From NCBI RefSeq assembly GCF_029168945.1, contig NC_083605.1:43263659-43327658 (forward strand): a stretch of DNA of 64,000 nt, given 5' to 3'. Below, piece by piece: positions 10,583 to 22,704 of the stretch. Position 1 is the first letter of the stretch; each line of letters begins with the position of its first letter. The notes beneath the pieces are model-generated. The model had not been told where the DNA came from, did not search any database, and saw only the letters and a program-made list of their open reading frames with translations. Made by a program: the position numbers and the translations under genes. Source of the stretch: Cannabis sativa. Taxonomy: Eukaryota; Streptophyta; Magnoliopsida; Rosales; Cannabaceae.

Positions 10583-12468
10583 TGTTGGATTTTGTGCCCT
10601 AAATAAAATCCATTTCAATATAATCAGATTTACTAATTAATAAAGATCAGAAATCCTTTTATGTTGCATGGTTCACATGATTTATTTCATGTATATAAAT
10701 TCTATTAGGTCCAGAACATATGTATTTGTTCATGATAATAGTGTTGTCAGCACAGTGGAATATAATAATGATTATATGTTCAAAAGTTTAATTCCCTGAT
10801 TTGTCAGTTCACTGGATTTAGACTGGCATGATAATCAACGATAGGTATACTTACACCTTGGATAAGTGTTATGTCCTTTCCAGGGCATTGGCAAAATTTA
10901 CCAGTATCGGATGTACGGAGTATACATTGGAAGGGACCGATATTAATCTTTGATTAGATATGATAAATTTACCGTAACATCTATTCAATTCAATATGACC
11001 TAGTTGATCCTAGATCGAATGATCTTAATCCTGACATGGTTAGGTTCGATCTCAAGAGTGTTATTCGTGTTCTTTGATTTGTTAGTTAAGCCTACTTTTT
11101 GGTCAAGGTGATACGTACATTTTGGGAACACGGTAGTACAATTGAGTGGGAGCGCTAAACATAGATATGGAATCTATAACTTCTATAGGTATTTAGAAGT
11201 GAAACGACGATTTCTTTCGAGCTTGGCTGAATAGAGATAAATGATTAAGATCTCATTTTAGTGATTATAATATTTCACTAAAATATCATTTATAGGTGGT
11301 CAAGAGTTTTAAGGATAAAGTACATTGAAAGGGTGTAACGGTAATTTTATCCCTATGCAATGTAGATCATCTATATATAGAGGATCATTGATTATTGGGA
11401 TTATAACAATGGATAATTAATAGCGTATCTATATCGTGGAACATATAGAACATTCTATGTAACTGAGAGTGAAATTCTGAGTTCTATGAGTTGATGCAAT
11501 GAGAAATTAATAAGTTAGTGGATTTACTTGGTAAATTCTAGATCACCTTATTAGAAGCTCGGTTATATAGGCCCATGGTCCCCATACTAGTTGAGACCAT
11601 ACTGCTTGTAAGACTCAATTAATTGATTTTAATTAATCAATTATAATTCTAAAATTAGACTATGTCTAGTTTAATGAATTTTCACTAAGCAAGGGCTTAA
11701 ATGTGAAGAAAAGAGATTCTAAGTCTTATTTATTAGTTAAGAGACTTTATTAAGTCTAATTAATAAATATATTAAATGACAATATTATTTAATAATTAAT
11801 TTTTAGTTATTAAATAATTGGAATTGACATTTAAGTGGTTAAGTTGGAAAATTAGCGTTTTTGAGAAAATAAGATGGGAAAATGACAAAATGGCAACATT
11901 ACAAAGTGGGGCCCATTATCCAACCCATGGCCGCCCACTATGCATGGATTTTACAATTTATTTTTCTATTATGTTAATGCTAATTAAATCTAACCTAAAT
12001 CTAGGTGGTTACCTATAAATAGATAGTGATGGCTCACACTTAAAGATTGATGAAATTTCACTTTCAGAAAAAAATTTCCCGAGCCTTCTTTCTATTAGGC
12101 CGAAACAACATTCTCCTCTTTTCTTCTTCAAGTTATCATACCTTGAGTGATAGAGTGAGTGCCCACACACATCAAGTGGTACCTCAATCACAGTGTGTCA
12201 GACTGTGAAGAATCCAATCAACAAGAAGGAGAATCGGGCTCAAGGAAGCAGAGAAAGAGATCCAGGTTCAGATCTTAATTATGCTCTGCTACAGAAAGGA
12301 ATCATGGGCTAAAGATCTAAACAGAAGGAGTCATTATATTTTGTTGCAATCAATGTAATGTTTTCTTTAACCCTTATGTGTTTATTTCATTGTTTTAAAA
12401 ATTCATATTAGGATGTTAATGAAACATACTTGTTAGTATATCTAGATTCTGGTAAAATAATTCCAACA
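10583..12468 (+). mobile_element. 3' LTR of the Copia element (1886 bp)
   Basis: Starts TGTTGGATTTTGTGCCC and ends AATTCCAACA, giving matching terminal repeats (TGTTGGA / TCCAACA). The start is typical of plant Copia LTRs. A TATA box lies at 12014-12021, so U3 is about 1.4 kb, long for Copia. The matching 5' LTR is not in the window, so no TSD can be named. Confidence 0.8.
12014..12021 (+). promoter_or_regulatory. TATA box of the Copia LTR
   Basis: TATAAATA within ACCTATAAATAGATAG. The sequence after it is CT-rich, like a transcribed leader. A weaker alternative, TATATATAG, lies near 11372. Confidence 0.5.
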
Positions 12469-13499
12469 CATGCATCAACCATTCTAGACATACACATACA
12501 TGTTTAATTTTTTTGTACAGCCGTAAAATTGTACTTACTTTTGCCTGGTCTACGAGGTTTTTTGTGATACTTGTTTCTAGGAACATCTTTTAGCATAGCA
12601 ATATATTTAGGCTTTGACATTTGCAATGTATAGTTGCTTGTTAAGGGTTTTTTTTGAAGTGTGTGGTTCCAACGGCCATCACTCCAACTTTTTGACATTT
12701 ATGGACTTTCTATCCCTCTACTAGCTTAGGAGGTACTCAAGAAGTACCTACTTCCTTTTGTTAGGAGAGATAATCTTGATCCTTTTTAAAAATTTCTCGA
12801 GACAACTAATGCTATTGAAAACATGAATGGTTTCCCATGGAGCTCCAAGATAACCTTATTTTCACAAGACTTTGATATTTTTTCAGGCGCTAGGGCCTTT
12901 TTTTTATCTAAGAAGGTCGGTTTCACACGCTATGGATTTTGGATGGTATTTTGGTAACGATAATACCAAAATCTATTGGAGCTCAAGTGAAGCCTTAATA
13001 GTTTTAATCTTTTTATATGAACATTCTTATAAAAGTTTCTGAGAAGGAATTCAGGCAAGTATCTCCCAATTGAGTGTATATATTAAGCTTCAAGAAGGAA
13101 TTCAAGCAGTTGTTCCTTTGCTTAAGGAACTTTGTTGAAAACGGATCCTATTTTAAGCAAAGAATCATCAAAAAATAAATTGAACATAATGCGACACACC
13201 GTACGTTTTTTGGGGCACAATCAACTTGGCACAATCAACTAGGTATGATACCCTCAAAGTGAGCTAAGAAGTGTGGATGTCTCCACCTTACTGGTCACTT
13301 GTTTAAAACACAACTTGTGGCCTAAAAACATAATGTAAAATGTTAGCATAAAATACTTTTGTTCTCATTGGATGATGCATGGAGGCAATTTGTCCAGAAG
13401 TTAATTACATAAACTGTTTACAAAAACACTCCAAATTAAATCACTGCCCGGTGTGTATCGCCTATTTGTAATATCGGCATAAATGATCCGCATTCTAGG
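12469..13499. other. Unassigned sequence between Copia LTR and Tat-B
   Basis: No recognisable protein or structural RNA. A 64-codon minus-strand frame (12698-12504) is rich in lysine and ends near a possible splice site, but resembles nothing I know. The part nearest 13,500 may be the 3' untranslated region of Tat-B, since it directly follows the integrase C-terminus. No LTR was recognised. Confidence 0.3.
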
Positions 13500-14617
13500 G
13501 GTTGGGGACCCTCGATCCATCCATCAATTTTAGACAAAAGTACCTTGTCCCACCTTCTCAAGTATCCCTTAGGGGCCTTCCTAGTTTGGGCTAAGCACCC
13601 CCACTCCTCGTTCCTAGGAAGCTAGGAAGACTCTTCGCAGTACAAGATTGCCAATATCGAAGGTACGACTTTTCACCTTTGAGTTGAAATGCCAGGCGAT
13701 CTTTCCTTGGTACATTTTGAGCTAGACCTGGGAGTTATCCCAGACCTCGTCTATTAAGTCTAGTGACTCCTGAAGCAGAGAGTGTCAACGGGAAGGGTCG
13801 TAGGTGTCTTACTGATTGGATGGGATTGTAGTCTCTACTTGGATTACTGCTTCGCATCCATAGGCCATTGCATATGGCGTATGCCCCGTCATAGTTCTTT
13901 TGGTCATTCTATAGGCCCATAGAACTTGAGGGAGTTCCTCCGACCAATGGGCTTTACAAGCTTGCAGCTTCTTCTTCAACGTGGTCTTCAGAATTTTGTT
14001 GACAGCTTCCACTTGTCCATTAGCTTGTGGTCGAGCTATAGTAGAGAAGCCTTTCATAATTTCGTGCTGGACACAGAAGTTGGTGAAATGCTCACTATTA
14101 AACTGCTTCCCATTCTCTGACAGAATCTTATAGGGGAGTGCGTATCAGTAAATGATATTTTTGATAACAAAATCCAGCGCCTTCTTGAAGGTAACCGTAT
14201 TCATAGGTTCAGCCGCAACCCACATGGTGAAGTAGTCAACAACGACAATGGCGTATTTGAGTCCACCTTTACTGGTGGGGAGGGATTCTACTAATCAATG
14301 CCCCCAATTGTAAAAGGCCAAGGGATTCTCATTAGGGTGATTTCTGTTGGTGGTGCGCGCAAGACATTAGTGAATCGATCACACTTCCTCACGTATTCCA
14401 TGCAATCCTTCTTCATGGTGGGCCAGAAGTACCCTTGCCTTAGGATTTTCTTGGAAATGCTAGGTCCAGAAGTGTGATCTCCGTAGAAAACTTCATGGAC
14501 CTCATGCCTTACTACGCTAATTTTTGTCTTAGTGATGCACCTCTAATATGGCATAGAAAACCCCCTGCGATATAGCTTCTCGTCCATTATCACATAGCGA
14601 GGAGCTTGGTATTGGAC
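13500..14617 (-). pseudogene. Tat-B integrase (degenerate)
   Basis: Minus-strand integrase of an old Tat-lineage Ty3/Gypsy element, alignable to Tat-C integrase at 22705-23870. The C-terminal part lies at 13500-13800. The best open part (14057-13809) contains ARPQANGQVEAVNKIL, which carries the catalytic glutamate, and LWAYRMTKRTMTGHTPYAMAYG. The core and zinc-finger part continue to about 14610 with stops and indels. It is interrupted at 14617 by the solo LTR and resumes at 16540. Confidence 0.85.
14613..14617. repeat. Target-site duplication TGGAC, left
   Basis: TGGAC precedes the solo LTR and recurs at 16540-16544 right after it. This marks an LTR-retrotransposon insertion into Tat-B. Confidence 0.75.
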
Positions 14618-16539
14618 TCTAACACCCTAACAACAGCTCGTTGCTAATCAACGAGGTTATTGAAACTCGTGAATAATTAAAATTTGCTTAGCTAATTAGA
14701 AACATAAAGGAATACATCCATTAAATTCCGAGATCCCGTTACAAATTAAATTTACAAAATTTTACTAGTTTAATACAAAAGTTTTGTCGCCTAGCGATTG
14801 TCAGCAAAAGCCTTGATGTCCCCTAAGATTGTACACTCAGGCCGAACCGCCCTAACATGTACAATCTTCATATGCTCGTTCTCACGGCTCCACAGCTTTA
14901 GCCTTGCCTTTACCTACACATGAAAATAGCCCGGTGCGACTCAGTAAGAAAAGCATAACATAAAACATACTAATATCCCTGGTTATAACCTAGCGCCCAT
15001 ACACCCGATCATAACCTTAATCCCCGTGTCCCACACGGTACTGAGTCTAGAACGTTCATACGAAAATACTATCGACCATAGTGTCAGCCTATACTCAATA
15101 TGCTAGTCATACTCTAGCCATATTGATGTGACAACATCGATCAGTATTTCAGCCAACATACATTTATCAGTAATCAGTACAACTCTATGTACACTATTAC
15201 TGCTATCCATGTAATCTAACAGGCACAAACAACATGTACGCTAAACATGTAATAACATATGCATGACATTATACTAATCTTACCTCAATTCCGAATTCAG
15301 GTGTACCGGCCAACCTGAGTGGAACAACTGCTCGGCGAATTATAGGCTCCTAAATCACATCAACAATAATCACAAATAAGTGACTCCCAAACCACTACCG
15401 GGACTTAGGTTTAAACAAAAACCCTATCTACTACAAAATAATATGGCAATACCCTAAACTAGCAGGGAGTTAACCAACCTGAAACCTGAAACTAACGTGA
15501 AACGATAACCTGAAATTTTCAAGAATCCCTACTGCAAAAACCGGTTACCAAGTTTTACAGGCCCCTGTAAAACCGGTTAGCCGGTTTTCCCCAGAAAAAC
15601 CAAAAAATTTCAAACCCTAACCAAATCGTTTCCAAACCTTACCAAACCTTCCAGATCTGCATATTATACCCCAATAAACCATGTCCAAGCAACAAAACAA
15701 CTATCTAAGCTCAGAATTGAAAAACACCATTAAAGGTCCAAGATTGAGTTCTAAAACTCAAAAGTTGATTAACCCTACTAACAACCCCTTAATTCATGCT
15801 CAAATCAACATAAAACAACATAACTAAACTTCAGAAAACAAAACCAAACACTAACAGCAACCACATAGCTCAATTTCTCAAAATCATGCAAAATCCAAAC
15901 TTTGAAACTTAAGAAAACTAAAGAAAGAGTTGCGTAAAGACTTACCTTGATTTAAATCCTCTTAGAACTGCTAGAAATCACAACAATTGATGGACAAACA
16001 AGGAACCCTTCCTGGTCTAGGGGGTTCGAAAAGAGAGAGAGAGAGAGACTTGAGAGATAAGTTGATTTTTGATTAACATTTGATTTTTTTACGTAAAATG
16101 AGATATAAATTGTTTGTTTTATTAAAAATAATCTGTCAACTAAACATAAAAATCAAATTATTAAATAAAACAAAGTCCACTAAAGGACAAAACACAACTG
16201 GGCAAAAAGACCAAATTGCCCTTGCCCACACTAAACAATCACAAAATCACTTAGGGGTATTTTCGAAAATTCTAAAATCTCGACAATTCTCGACATTCCC
16301 AATGTCTAACTATATTGTCCCGCTATACTAAAAAAAATACTAGGATGTGATTCTAATAGCCAAACACCGCGTTCAAATGTTGCCGGACAGAAAACATGCA
16401 AAAATTATGAAATTTCTATATATGACATAAAAATGCATTCTGAATTCAAATAAATCAACATAAATAAATAATTAAATATTTTCATAATTAGGCCCTAATT
16501 ATATGCTAATTTCCAAATTAAAGCTAAGCAGTTTTTACA
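14618..16539 (-). mobile_element. Solo LTR (1922 bp), Tekay/Del-like style
   Basis: Flanked by TGGAC duplications. The minus-strand start is TGTAAAAACTGC. The plus-strand end TCTAACACCC looks like TGTAACACCC with one change, giving TGTAA/TTACA terminal repeats. Inside, on the minus strand, are a CT microsatellite (about 16027-16048), an untranslated-leader-like stretch and a CAAGGTAAGT splice-donor-like site near 15945. No gag or pol and no second LTR remain, so unequal recombination between LTRs probably removed the rest. The Tekay/Del assignment rests on general sequence style only. Confidence 0.7.
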
Positions 16540-17329
16540 TGGACCTTTCGGGATGCAGCCCAATCTACGGGGAGTTATCCCGTGCTAAACAACTGATAAA
16601 TTCGTGCCATCCATGAGTGTGAATTATCAACTAGTGCACTCAACCCCTGGACGTCGATGCTGGATCTTTTTAGGTGACTAACATGGACTATTCCGTGTTC
16701 TACAATTTTTTGATTTGTAGCCAACTTAGCCAATATGTCAGCGAATGAATTTGTTCCCTCGTGATTTGCCTTATATTATAACCCTTAAATCCCTATAGTA
16801 ACTCACGCAACATTAGGACATAGGAAGCCATTCACTCGCCTTTTGTCTGATACTCACGGGAGACCTGATTCACCACTAGCTGGGAATCACTTTAAATATC
16901 CACCTTGTTAGCGCCTACTTCTTTCGCTAGCTTCAACCCTACTATCATAGCTTCCTCTTCTACATCATTGTTCGAGGCACGGAACCCAAAACGTAGGGCA
17001 CTTTGGAGCTGGTGTCCCTATGGAGAGATTAAAATTAAGAAAGCTCCAACCCCTTTCTCATTGGACACACCATCAACATAGATCTTCCAAGTGGGTAGCT
17101 TAGAAATGGGCTCTTTTGGGAGGTCGTTGAAGCTTTGTGCAGTTTGCTACAAAGTCAGTGAGGGCCTATTATTTTATTGACACCTGTGGCTGGTAATGGA
17201 TGTCAAATTGGCTAAGTTCCATAGCCCACTTCAGTAATTTGCCAGACAATTCTGGCTTTTACAGTATTTGTCGTGGTCCTGGAAGTATGGTCGTAGCTTA
17301 TGCAATGCTATTAGTATACAAAAGGTTAG
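16540..17329 (-). pseudogene. Tat-B second RNase H and linker (degenerate)
   Basis: Continues Tat-B after the solo LTR. Translated traces align with the archaeal-type second RNase H of Tat-C (23867-24500), including the region around the SDSQLVVNQVSG motif near 16880 and the start of the domain near 17090, then the end of the first RNase H near 17230-17290. Stops and indels throughout. At 17329 Tat-C interrupts it, and the gene resumes at 29538. Confidence 0.75.
17325..17329. repeat. Target-site duplication GTTAG, left
   Basis: GTTAG before the left LTR of Tat-C is repeated at 29538-29542 directly after the right LTR. It marks a complete Ty3/Gypsy insertion into Tat-B. Confidence 0.9.
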
Positions 17330-18110
17330 TGTTGACCGAGGTTTTCGGCAACTATTAAAATATGATTATAATAAAGAGCTGTAAGAAAGTGAGATGAAGA
17401 TTTTTTACGTGGTTGGGGCGTTAATGAGCCTTATTCCACGAGCCACTGTTATTAATGGATGTATTTAATACAGATTCTACACTTGAGAGAATGTCTTTCT
17501 CATAAATACAGAGAATGTTCTTGGTGAGTATTTTCTCTTTTTGCTCTTTTGCAACCCAAGATTCTCTACCCCATTAAATGAGCTTTGAGGGGGTATTTAT
17601 AGTGTTTTGGTGGGGTAATCCCTAGAATTGTTCTTACACATGTGTCTGTAAGTATCCATAAAGTTGGGCATTTCCGATGAATATACCATGGGTGATGCAT
17701 GGTCAAATCCCTAGGTGCTGTAGGGCTTTTATGGAGAATGTCCTTTTTGCCTTGTGATTGACATGACTCTTCGCAGAGTAGCCGTCGCTAGACTTAAATG
17801 ATCATTACTGTAGCGCTGCTGTTTGGGGGTTGTGCCGTCAGACTTTATTGCGTGTTACAGTCCCAACACGCTTCCTCCCATGCAGCATTAAATGCGACTT
17901 GATCGCTCGGGAGAGACCTGACATATCTCGGAGAGCCTTCACGCTATACTAGCTTCCTAGAGTACCTTGTACTCCGGGTGCCTCCTCCGGGACCCATGCT
18001 AACAGTGCTTCCTGGTGGCGCACAAAGACTTAGCAAATCTTTCCAAGTTATCTGATCCACGTGTCCCCTCTCGACTGGTCCACGTATTTTGGGCGAATTC
18101 TGGAGCAACA
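17330..18110 (-). mobile_element. 3' LTR of Tat-C
   Basis: 781 bp, TGTTGACCGAGG to GGAGCAACA, with TGTTG/CAACA ends. It is nearly identical to 28757-29537. The minus-strand TATA box lies at 17594-17601. Confidence 0.95.
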
Positions 18111-18123
18111 TTTACCCCCCAAG
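18111..18123 (-). promoter_or_regulatory. Polypurine tract of Tat-C
   Basis: On the minus strand CTTGGGGGGTAAA directly precedes the 3' LTR. It is the expected primer site for plus-strand DNA synthesis. Confidence 0.85.
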
Positions 18124-18542
18124 CCTTGTTTACTTAGTAAAAATAAACCAAGGCTTGTTCAAGTGTCTCCGGTTGACTCCTCGTTTCCCTAGCTCGAGCC
18201 TCGAGCGCGTGGGGGCAAATTAAATGATGTCATTTAATGCACCGATTTGCTTTTTGCAGGAATGTCTCCAGCCGCCTCCTCGGTCTTCTAATACGATCCT
18301 GGGGCGCGTGGAGGTGCGTCTGATAATGGCATTCAATGCAGCGATTCGCTTTTGCAGAGGTCGATTCGTTTCCCACCCCATGATTGATGCGGCGCATTAA
18401 TGGTGTCAGACGGATACTCAAACGTTTCCACCGCCTTAATGGTAGATTGATCTGATCCGTGGATCTTTGGGAATTCGAATCGTGCGTCTCCCCCACCGTG
18501 CGATTGGTAGGTGGTGACACCTGTTCCTCATGCATTTTTGCC

Positions 18543-18550
18543 TATAAAAG
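18543..18550 (+). promoter_or_regulatory. TATA box of the antisense gene in Tat-C
   Basis: TATAAAAG in GCCTATAAAAGCCACC, on the plus strand and outside the LTR. It is followed by a CT-rich leader, a splice donor at 18748 and the coding exons. It points to a promoter of its own, opposite in direction to gag-pol transcription. Confidence 0.65.
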
Positions 18551-18747
18551 CCACCACCTTTCCTTCATTTCGGTTACTTTCCATTCCTTGCCATTTCTGC
18601 TCGAATTTCCTAGAGAGAAAATTCCTCGAAGTAGCACGAACTGTCTTAATACCCAGACACTTCATTCAGTTTTCCGGTGTTTGACGTTGCCAGCTCTTCT
18701 CAACTCTCACTCAACCACATTCAGTACCTCCAGTTCAACGATCGACT

Positions 18748-19200
18748 GTAAGTTTCTTGCATCCTTAGATAATAACATGCTTATATTTACTTCGCTCGTT
18801 TTCTGGGTTCGTACTTAGAGGCTTCTGTGAGTGTTTAAGTTCTTCGAGTTCTGCTGTATGTTTACTGCGTTAGTTGTAGAATAGCCATTATCGTGCCCCT
18901 GTTGTAGTTATACAGTTCTGTTTGAAGAGGGCCATGTGTTCTTCGTTTAACAGTAGCTTAGGGCATATGATGGCTTTTCTCTTTTTTTTTTCTTTTTTTC
19001 TTTTTGCAAAACCACTTTCTGCGACTTCACTGCACCCGACACTTGTTCAGGGATTCTCTCCAGAGTTTCCCATGTGACACGTGTCCGGAGGGGGCCTCTT
19101 TCCAGCGGTTAGGGGACCCCCACTCCCTTTTTCTTGATTTAGGGTTTGGTATGGGACCTAACTGCTGGACTTTTCTTTTTCCCTTTTTGTTTTTTCTCAG
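18748..19200 (+). other. Leader intron of the Tat-C antisense gene
   Basis: Donor G|GTAAGT-like (ACT|GTAAGTT at 18748) and a long pyrimidine tract ending in TTTTTTCTCAG at 19200. The start codon follows eight bases later. An intron in the 5' leader fits the promoter at 18543. Inferred from splice signals alone. Confidence 0.6.
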
Positions 19201-19208
19201 AACACAAA

Positions 19209-22200
19209 ATGTCTGCTTCTGGCTCAAAATCTTCGAAGAAGAAAGGGAAAAATATGGCCACGCTGGAGGAGGTTTCTCTGGGACCCGTTGCCCAGGAGGG
19301 GTACAAGTCCCGTGCAACCGGTTGGGAAGCGGCCGAGCTTCGATCAACCCTGACTTGTCCTCACCAGCTGGAGAACAGTATTAATGTGGCCGGGATCAAA
19401 CCCTCCACCTCAGGGACATTTCACCGGCCTCCTCGCGACTCGGAGACGCCTAATCATAACTATGACGGCTTCGGGGCTTGGAGTCAGACCCATTTGATGA
19501 CCGGTGCCATGCTCCCGCTCCAAGATTACTTTGTTAATTTTCTTGTATTTGTCGGCCTTGCGCCATACCAACTTATTCCTCAAGCTTACCGCCTGCTCTC
19601 AGGCTTATTTATTTTTTACACCGCCCGTGGCTGGGGGTCTCCCAGCCCGGCGGAAATTTTATATTTTTATGAACTTGTATCCGTCCCCAAGAAAGGGGAC
19701 AAACTTAAGGATGGTTTTTATGGGTTCCGGATCCACCCTGCTAACGAGGGGGTGGTTCCGTATAATAGGCAGACTCATGTTAAGGAGTACCGCCACCGCT
19801 TTTTCTTTTCTTCCGGGTTCCGGGCCGTGGACCACCCGGAGCTTCTCACGGAGTGGTTGCGGATCCCACCTTATCAACGGACACTTCCCACTCAGGCTTT
19901 CCTTCGAAGGGCCCAAGCCTTTGCCTCCTACGACCACGCCGATCTTGATGTCGGGGGCCTAGTCACCACGGAGAACTGTAGGAAGGCCAAACTTATCCTT
20001 TCTCACCAATCCGTGGATGACTCCAACCTCTCACGGGTCATCTGCCCCAATGTGAGGGCGTCGGTTGCGGAGAAGGCCTTCCGGGATGAGCTCATTGCTA
20101 CGGCAGAGAAGAAGTACCAAGATTATCTCTACCGGAAGGCCCAGGAGAAGGCGTACTCTAAGGCCCAGGCTGCCTCTGGGAGAGGGCTTCGCGTGGGGAG
20201 TCCGGTGGTGCGAAGGAGCCAAGCCATTGGCGGGAAGTCCGAAGCAAAATTTTTTGACAAGATACTTCAAGAAGAGATTGAGGATCGTCCTGCCGGGGGG
20301 CCCCTTCGTCTTGAAGATTCTTCCGAGAGACAGACTTCCTGGCCTCAGCCTTCAGCCCCTGAACCAAACTCGGGTGCTCCCGGTGCTAGCACTTCCGGTG
20401 CCGGCGGTAAGTCTCCCTTGATAATACGCTATGTTCCTTCCGTTGATGAATATACCAATCATAGGCCCGTAGGGTTCGACGAGCGTCTTCGTAGATTTAA
20501 GATGCCGTTGACCCGGTAAGGGGATCGATTGAATGAATTTTATTTTACTAACTTAGGAGATTACCTAGGTCGGTCCCGGATGGGCTCCGGCCCTCCGGAA
20601 CCTATTCCCTTAGGTCCATCAGCTTACATAGCGTCCAGCTGGTTTCGGCCCTCGGACAGTTATCTTGGAGATGATGCTGCCAGCATTAAAGTTCAGGACT
20701 TTGCTAGGGCCGAATTAGGAAGTTCGGGTAGGAGTAGCTTATTTGCTGTATCTTTTATAAGCGGTTTCTCACGAACTTCTAACACTTGCTTATTTTTTGG
20801 AACAGGTACCTCCATGGATGCCATCTTGGAACAGCTTGCCGGGGTTCATACTCCCGTGGCTCCTCCGGCTTTCACCCCCTCTCCCCCGGCCCCTTCCTTG
20901 AAGGTTCCTTCCGGCGCTCCTCCCGAAACCATTGACTTAGTGGATGACGAGGAGGTGCTTCTGGGAGAGGCCGTTGAGGGTGCAGGAGAGCCTCAAGCCC
21001 TTCCGAAGGTAGCAGAGGAGGACGAGGAGGAGCCTGAAGTGGCCCTAATCCGCAAGCGTAAGGGCAAGATGATTGCCCAGGAAGAGCCGAAGAGGCCTCG
21101 GAGGGCCGACACTCCTGCCCATGGCCTAGACGGCGGGGTCTCCCCGATGGAGGAAAATCCTACTCCTCCCCACATCGAGCTTACCCCGATTCTGGGGGAT
21201 GAGGGGAGGCAGGAGCTTCGCATAGCCAAACACAACTACGCTATGGACGAGTACTCCCGGGCGTATGCCGAAGTGGAGGCCCTTAGGAGGATTCTGCGGG
21301 CTGAGATTGAGGCGAGCATCAACCACCCGGAATACCGGGATCCGTGGAACCTCAATCTGGACCCCTTAACGGACTGGTTCCGGCCTCTCCTAGGGCCTAC
21401 TTTGGCTCCCTTTGCCGCGGAGATGACCAGCGAGTTCGCCTCTCATCTTACACGTTGTGCGCCCAAGCGGTTTGCCACTTGTGCTTCCCTGAACTCCATC
21501 TTCCAGGTCCAGGACCTCAGCCATTCTCTCACGGTGGTAAGTACTTTGCGATTTTTTGCGTTTCCTTTTTGTTGTTTGTATTTTGTTTTCTTCCTTTGAG
21601 AAATTTTTCCTTATATCTCGTTATGGTTCAGCTTGCTGCTGAGGCTGGCCGCCTCTCCGGGAACATCATAAACCATGGCTTCGCTCTGTCCGACTTTGGG
21701 GACATGAATGACGTCAGGAAGGTCCTCCAAGACCTCACAGCGGAGAGGCAGATCTACCAGGAGGCTGCCGAGCGCCAGGAGGCAGCGGCCAAGGCCAAGG
21801 AAGAGGAGGCCAGACGGAGGGAGGCTCAGGCGGAGGCCATGATCCGGGACGAGGCTCAGCGGAGAGACAGGATGGAGGCCCATCATCAGGAGGAACTAAG
21901 GGCTGCTGCCGAGAAGGCCAGACGAGATCTCCGGGAGGCAAGGGAGGCTTTGGATGAAATGGCCGCCAAGGTGAGATCTCTAGAGGAGACTCACCAGTCA
22001 GACATTGAATCCAAGGCCGCTTTAGCTGCGGAGCTGAAGGAGCTTAGGGATTTCAAAGAACAGTCCACCAGGAAGGCCAAGAGGGTCGAGCTCCTTTCCC
22101 CTCGTTTCTCGCGCCGTGCCCGAAGCGCTTTGATGATGGTGTCTACATGGCTTGGGCCACCAATGATCGTAGTATCAAGCTTACTTTTTATCCCAAACCC

Positions 22201-22311
22201 GAGGAGATGATTGCCGCATTTCGGGAAAAGAAGAAGAAGCTTGATGCCGCGCTGAGGCACGGATTGGACCTCGTCTTCCTCCGCGGGCTGACTGAGCTGC
22301 CGTATTATTGA
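19209..22311 (+). CDS. Tat antisense gene, spliced, Transposase_28-like domain
   Basis: Four coding exons can be read: 19209-20406, 20557-20727, 20806-21536 and 21632-22311. All three introns between them begin GT, end AG and keep the frame. The sum is about 926 codons. The N-terminal third has the 'putative gypsy-type transposon' (Pfam Transposase_28) pattern: GAWSQTH, GAMLPLQDYF, FVGLAPYQLIP, then ILYFYELVSVPKKGDKLKDGFY. The middle is acidic and has a basic, nuclear-signal-like RKRKGK...KRPRR. The last exon is a long charged coiled coil. One frameshift near 22090 separates the coiled coil from a C-terminal segment (DDGVYMAWATNDRSIKL) ending at the TGA 22309-22311. Function is unknown in the family. 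The gene lies tail to tail with integrase. It is better preserved than gag-pol. Confidence 0.7.
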
Positions 22312-22704
22312 CCCAGATTCTACCCGTTTCTTTTATAACTCTTTTTTTTTGTTTGTACATATTTGCTGCTGCCTTAGAACAATTTACATATAGGCGGCAG
22401 CTTTCCTTTGAAGGGGAGACAATTATATTTTAAGGCCTGTCCCCGGGCCATTTATATGTATATGACCTGCCCTTTGGGCTAGGATTTTTATACTTATGCT
22501 TTTTATTTTTGCGCATATTTTTTGACTTGCCCTTTGGGTCAGGATATTTTACTTAGTTTGTTTTTGTTTGTCCGTGCGGTATACCCTAGTACCCCCCTGA
22601 GTGGCATAGAAACTTTGTTTTTAAGGCACTCATTTTTATTTAATATAGAGGAGGCATACATTTGGACGGTACAAACCCTTTGAACAAAATCTAAGTTTAA
22701 TTTG
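22312..22704. other. Non-coding spacer between antisense gene and integrase
   Basis: T-rich sequence with a repeated phrase (GACCTGCCCTTTGGGCTAGG near 22465 and a similar one near 22525). It probably holds the 3' ends of both convergent transcripts. No gene seen. Confidence 0.5.

Noticed and set aside
12504..12698. Small lysine-rich minus-strand frame as a gene
   Set aside because: Only 64 codons, no family match I can name, no partner copy to test for constraint. Kept only as a remark on the unassigned stretch.
13926..14120. 64-codon plus-strand frame across Tat-B integrase
   Set aside because: Shadow of the minus-strand integrase, whose GQVEAVNK motif is clear.
18459..18818. 119-codon plus-strand frame as a separate gene
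   Set aside because: It overlaps the TATA box, leader and first splice donor of the antisense gene and has no conserved motif.
20065..20421. Alternative frames overlapping the antisense gene (for example 19504-19962, 20065-20421, 21735-21941)
   Set aside because: They are shadows in other frames of the well-supported exons. The GC-rich composition lengthens them.
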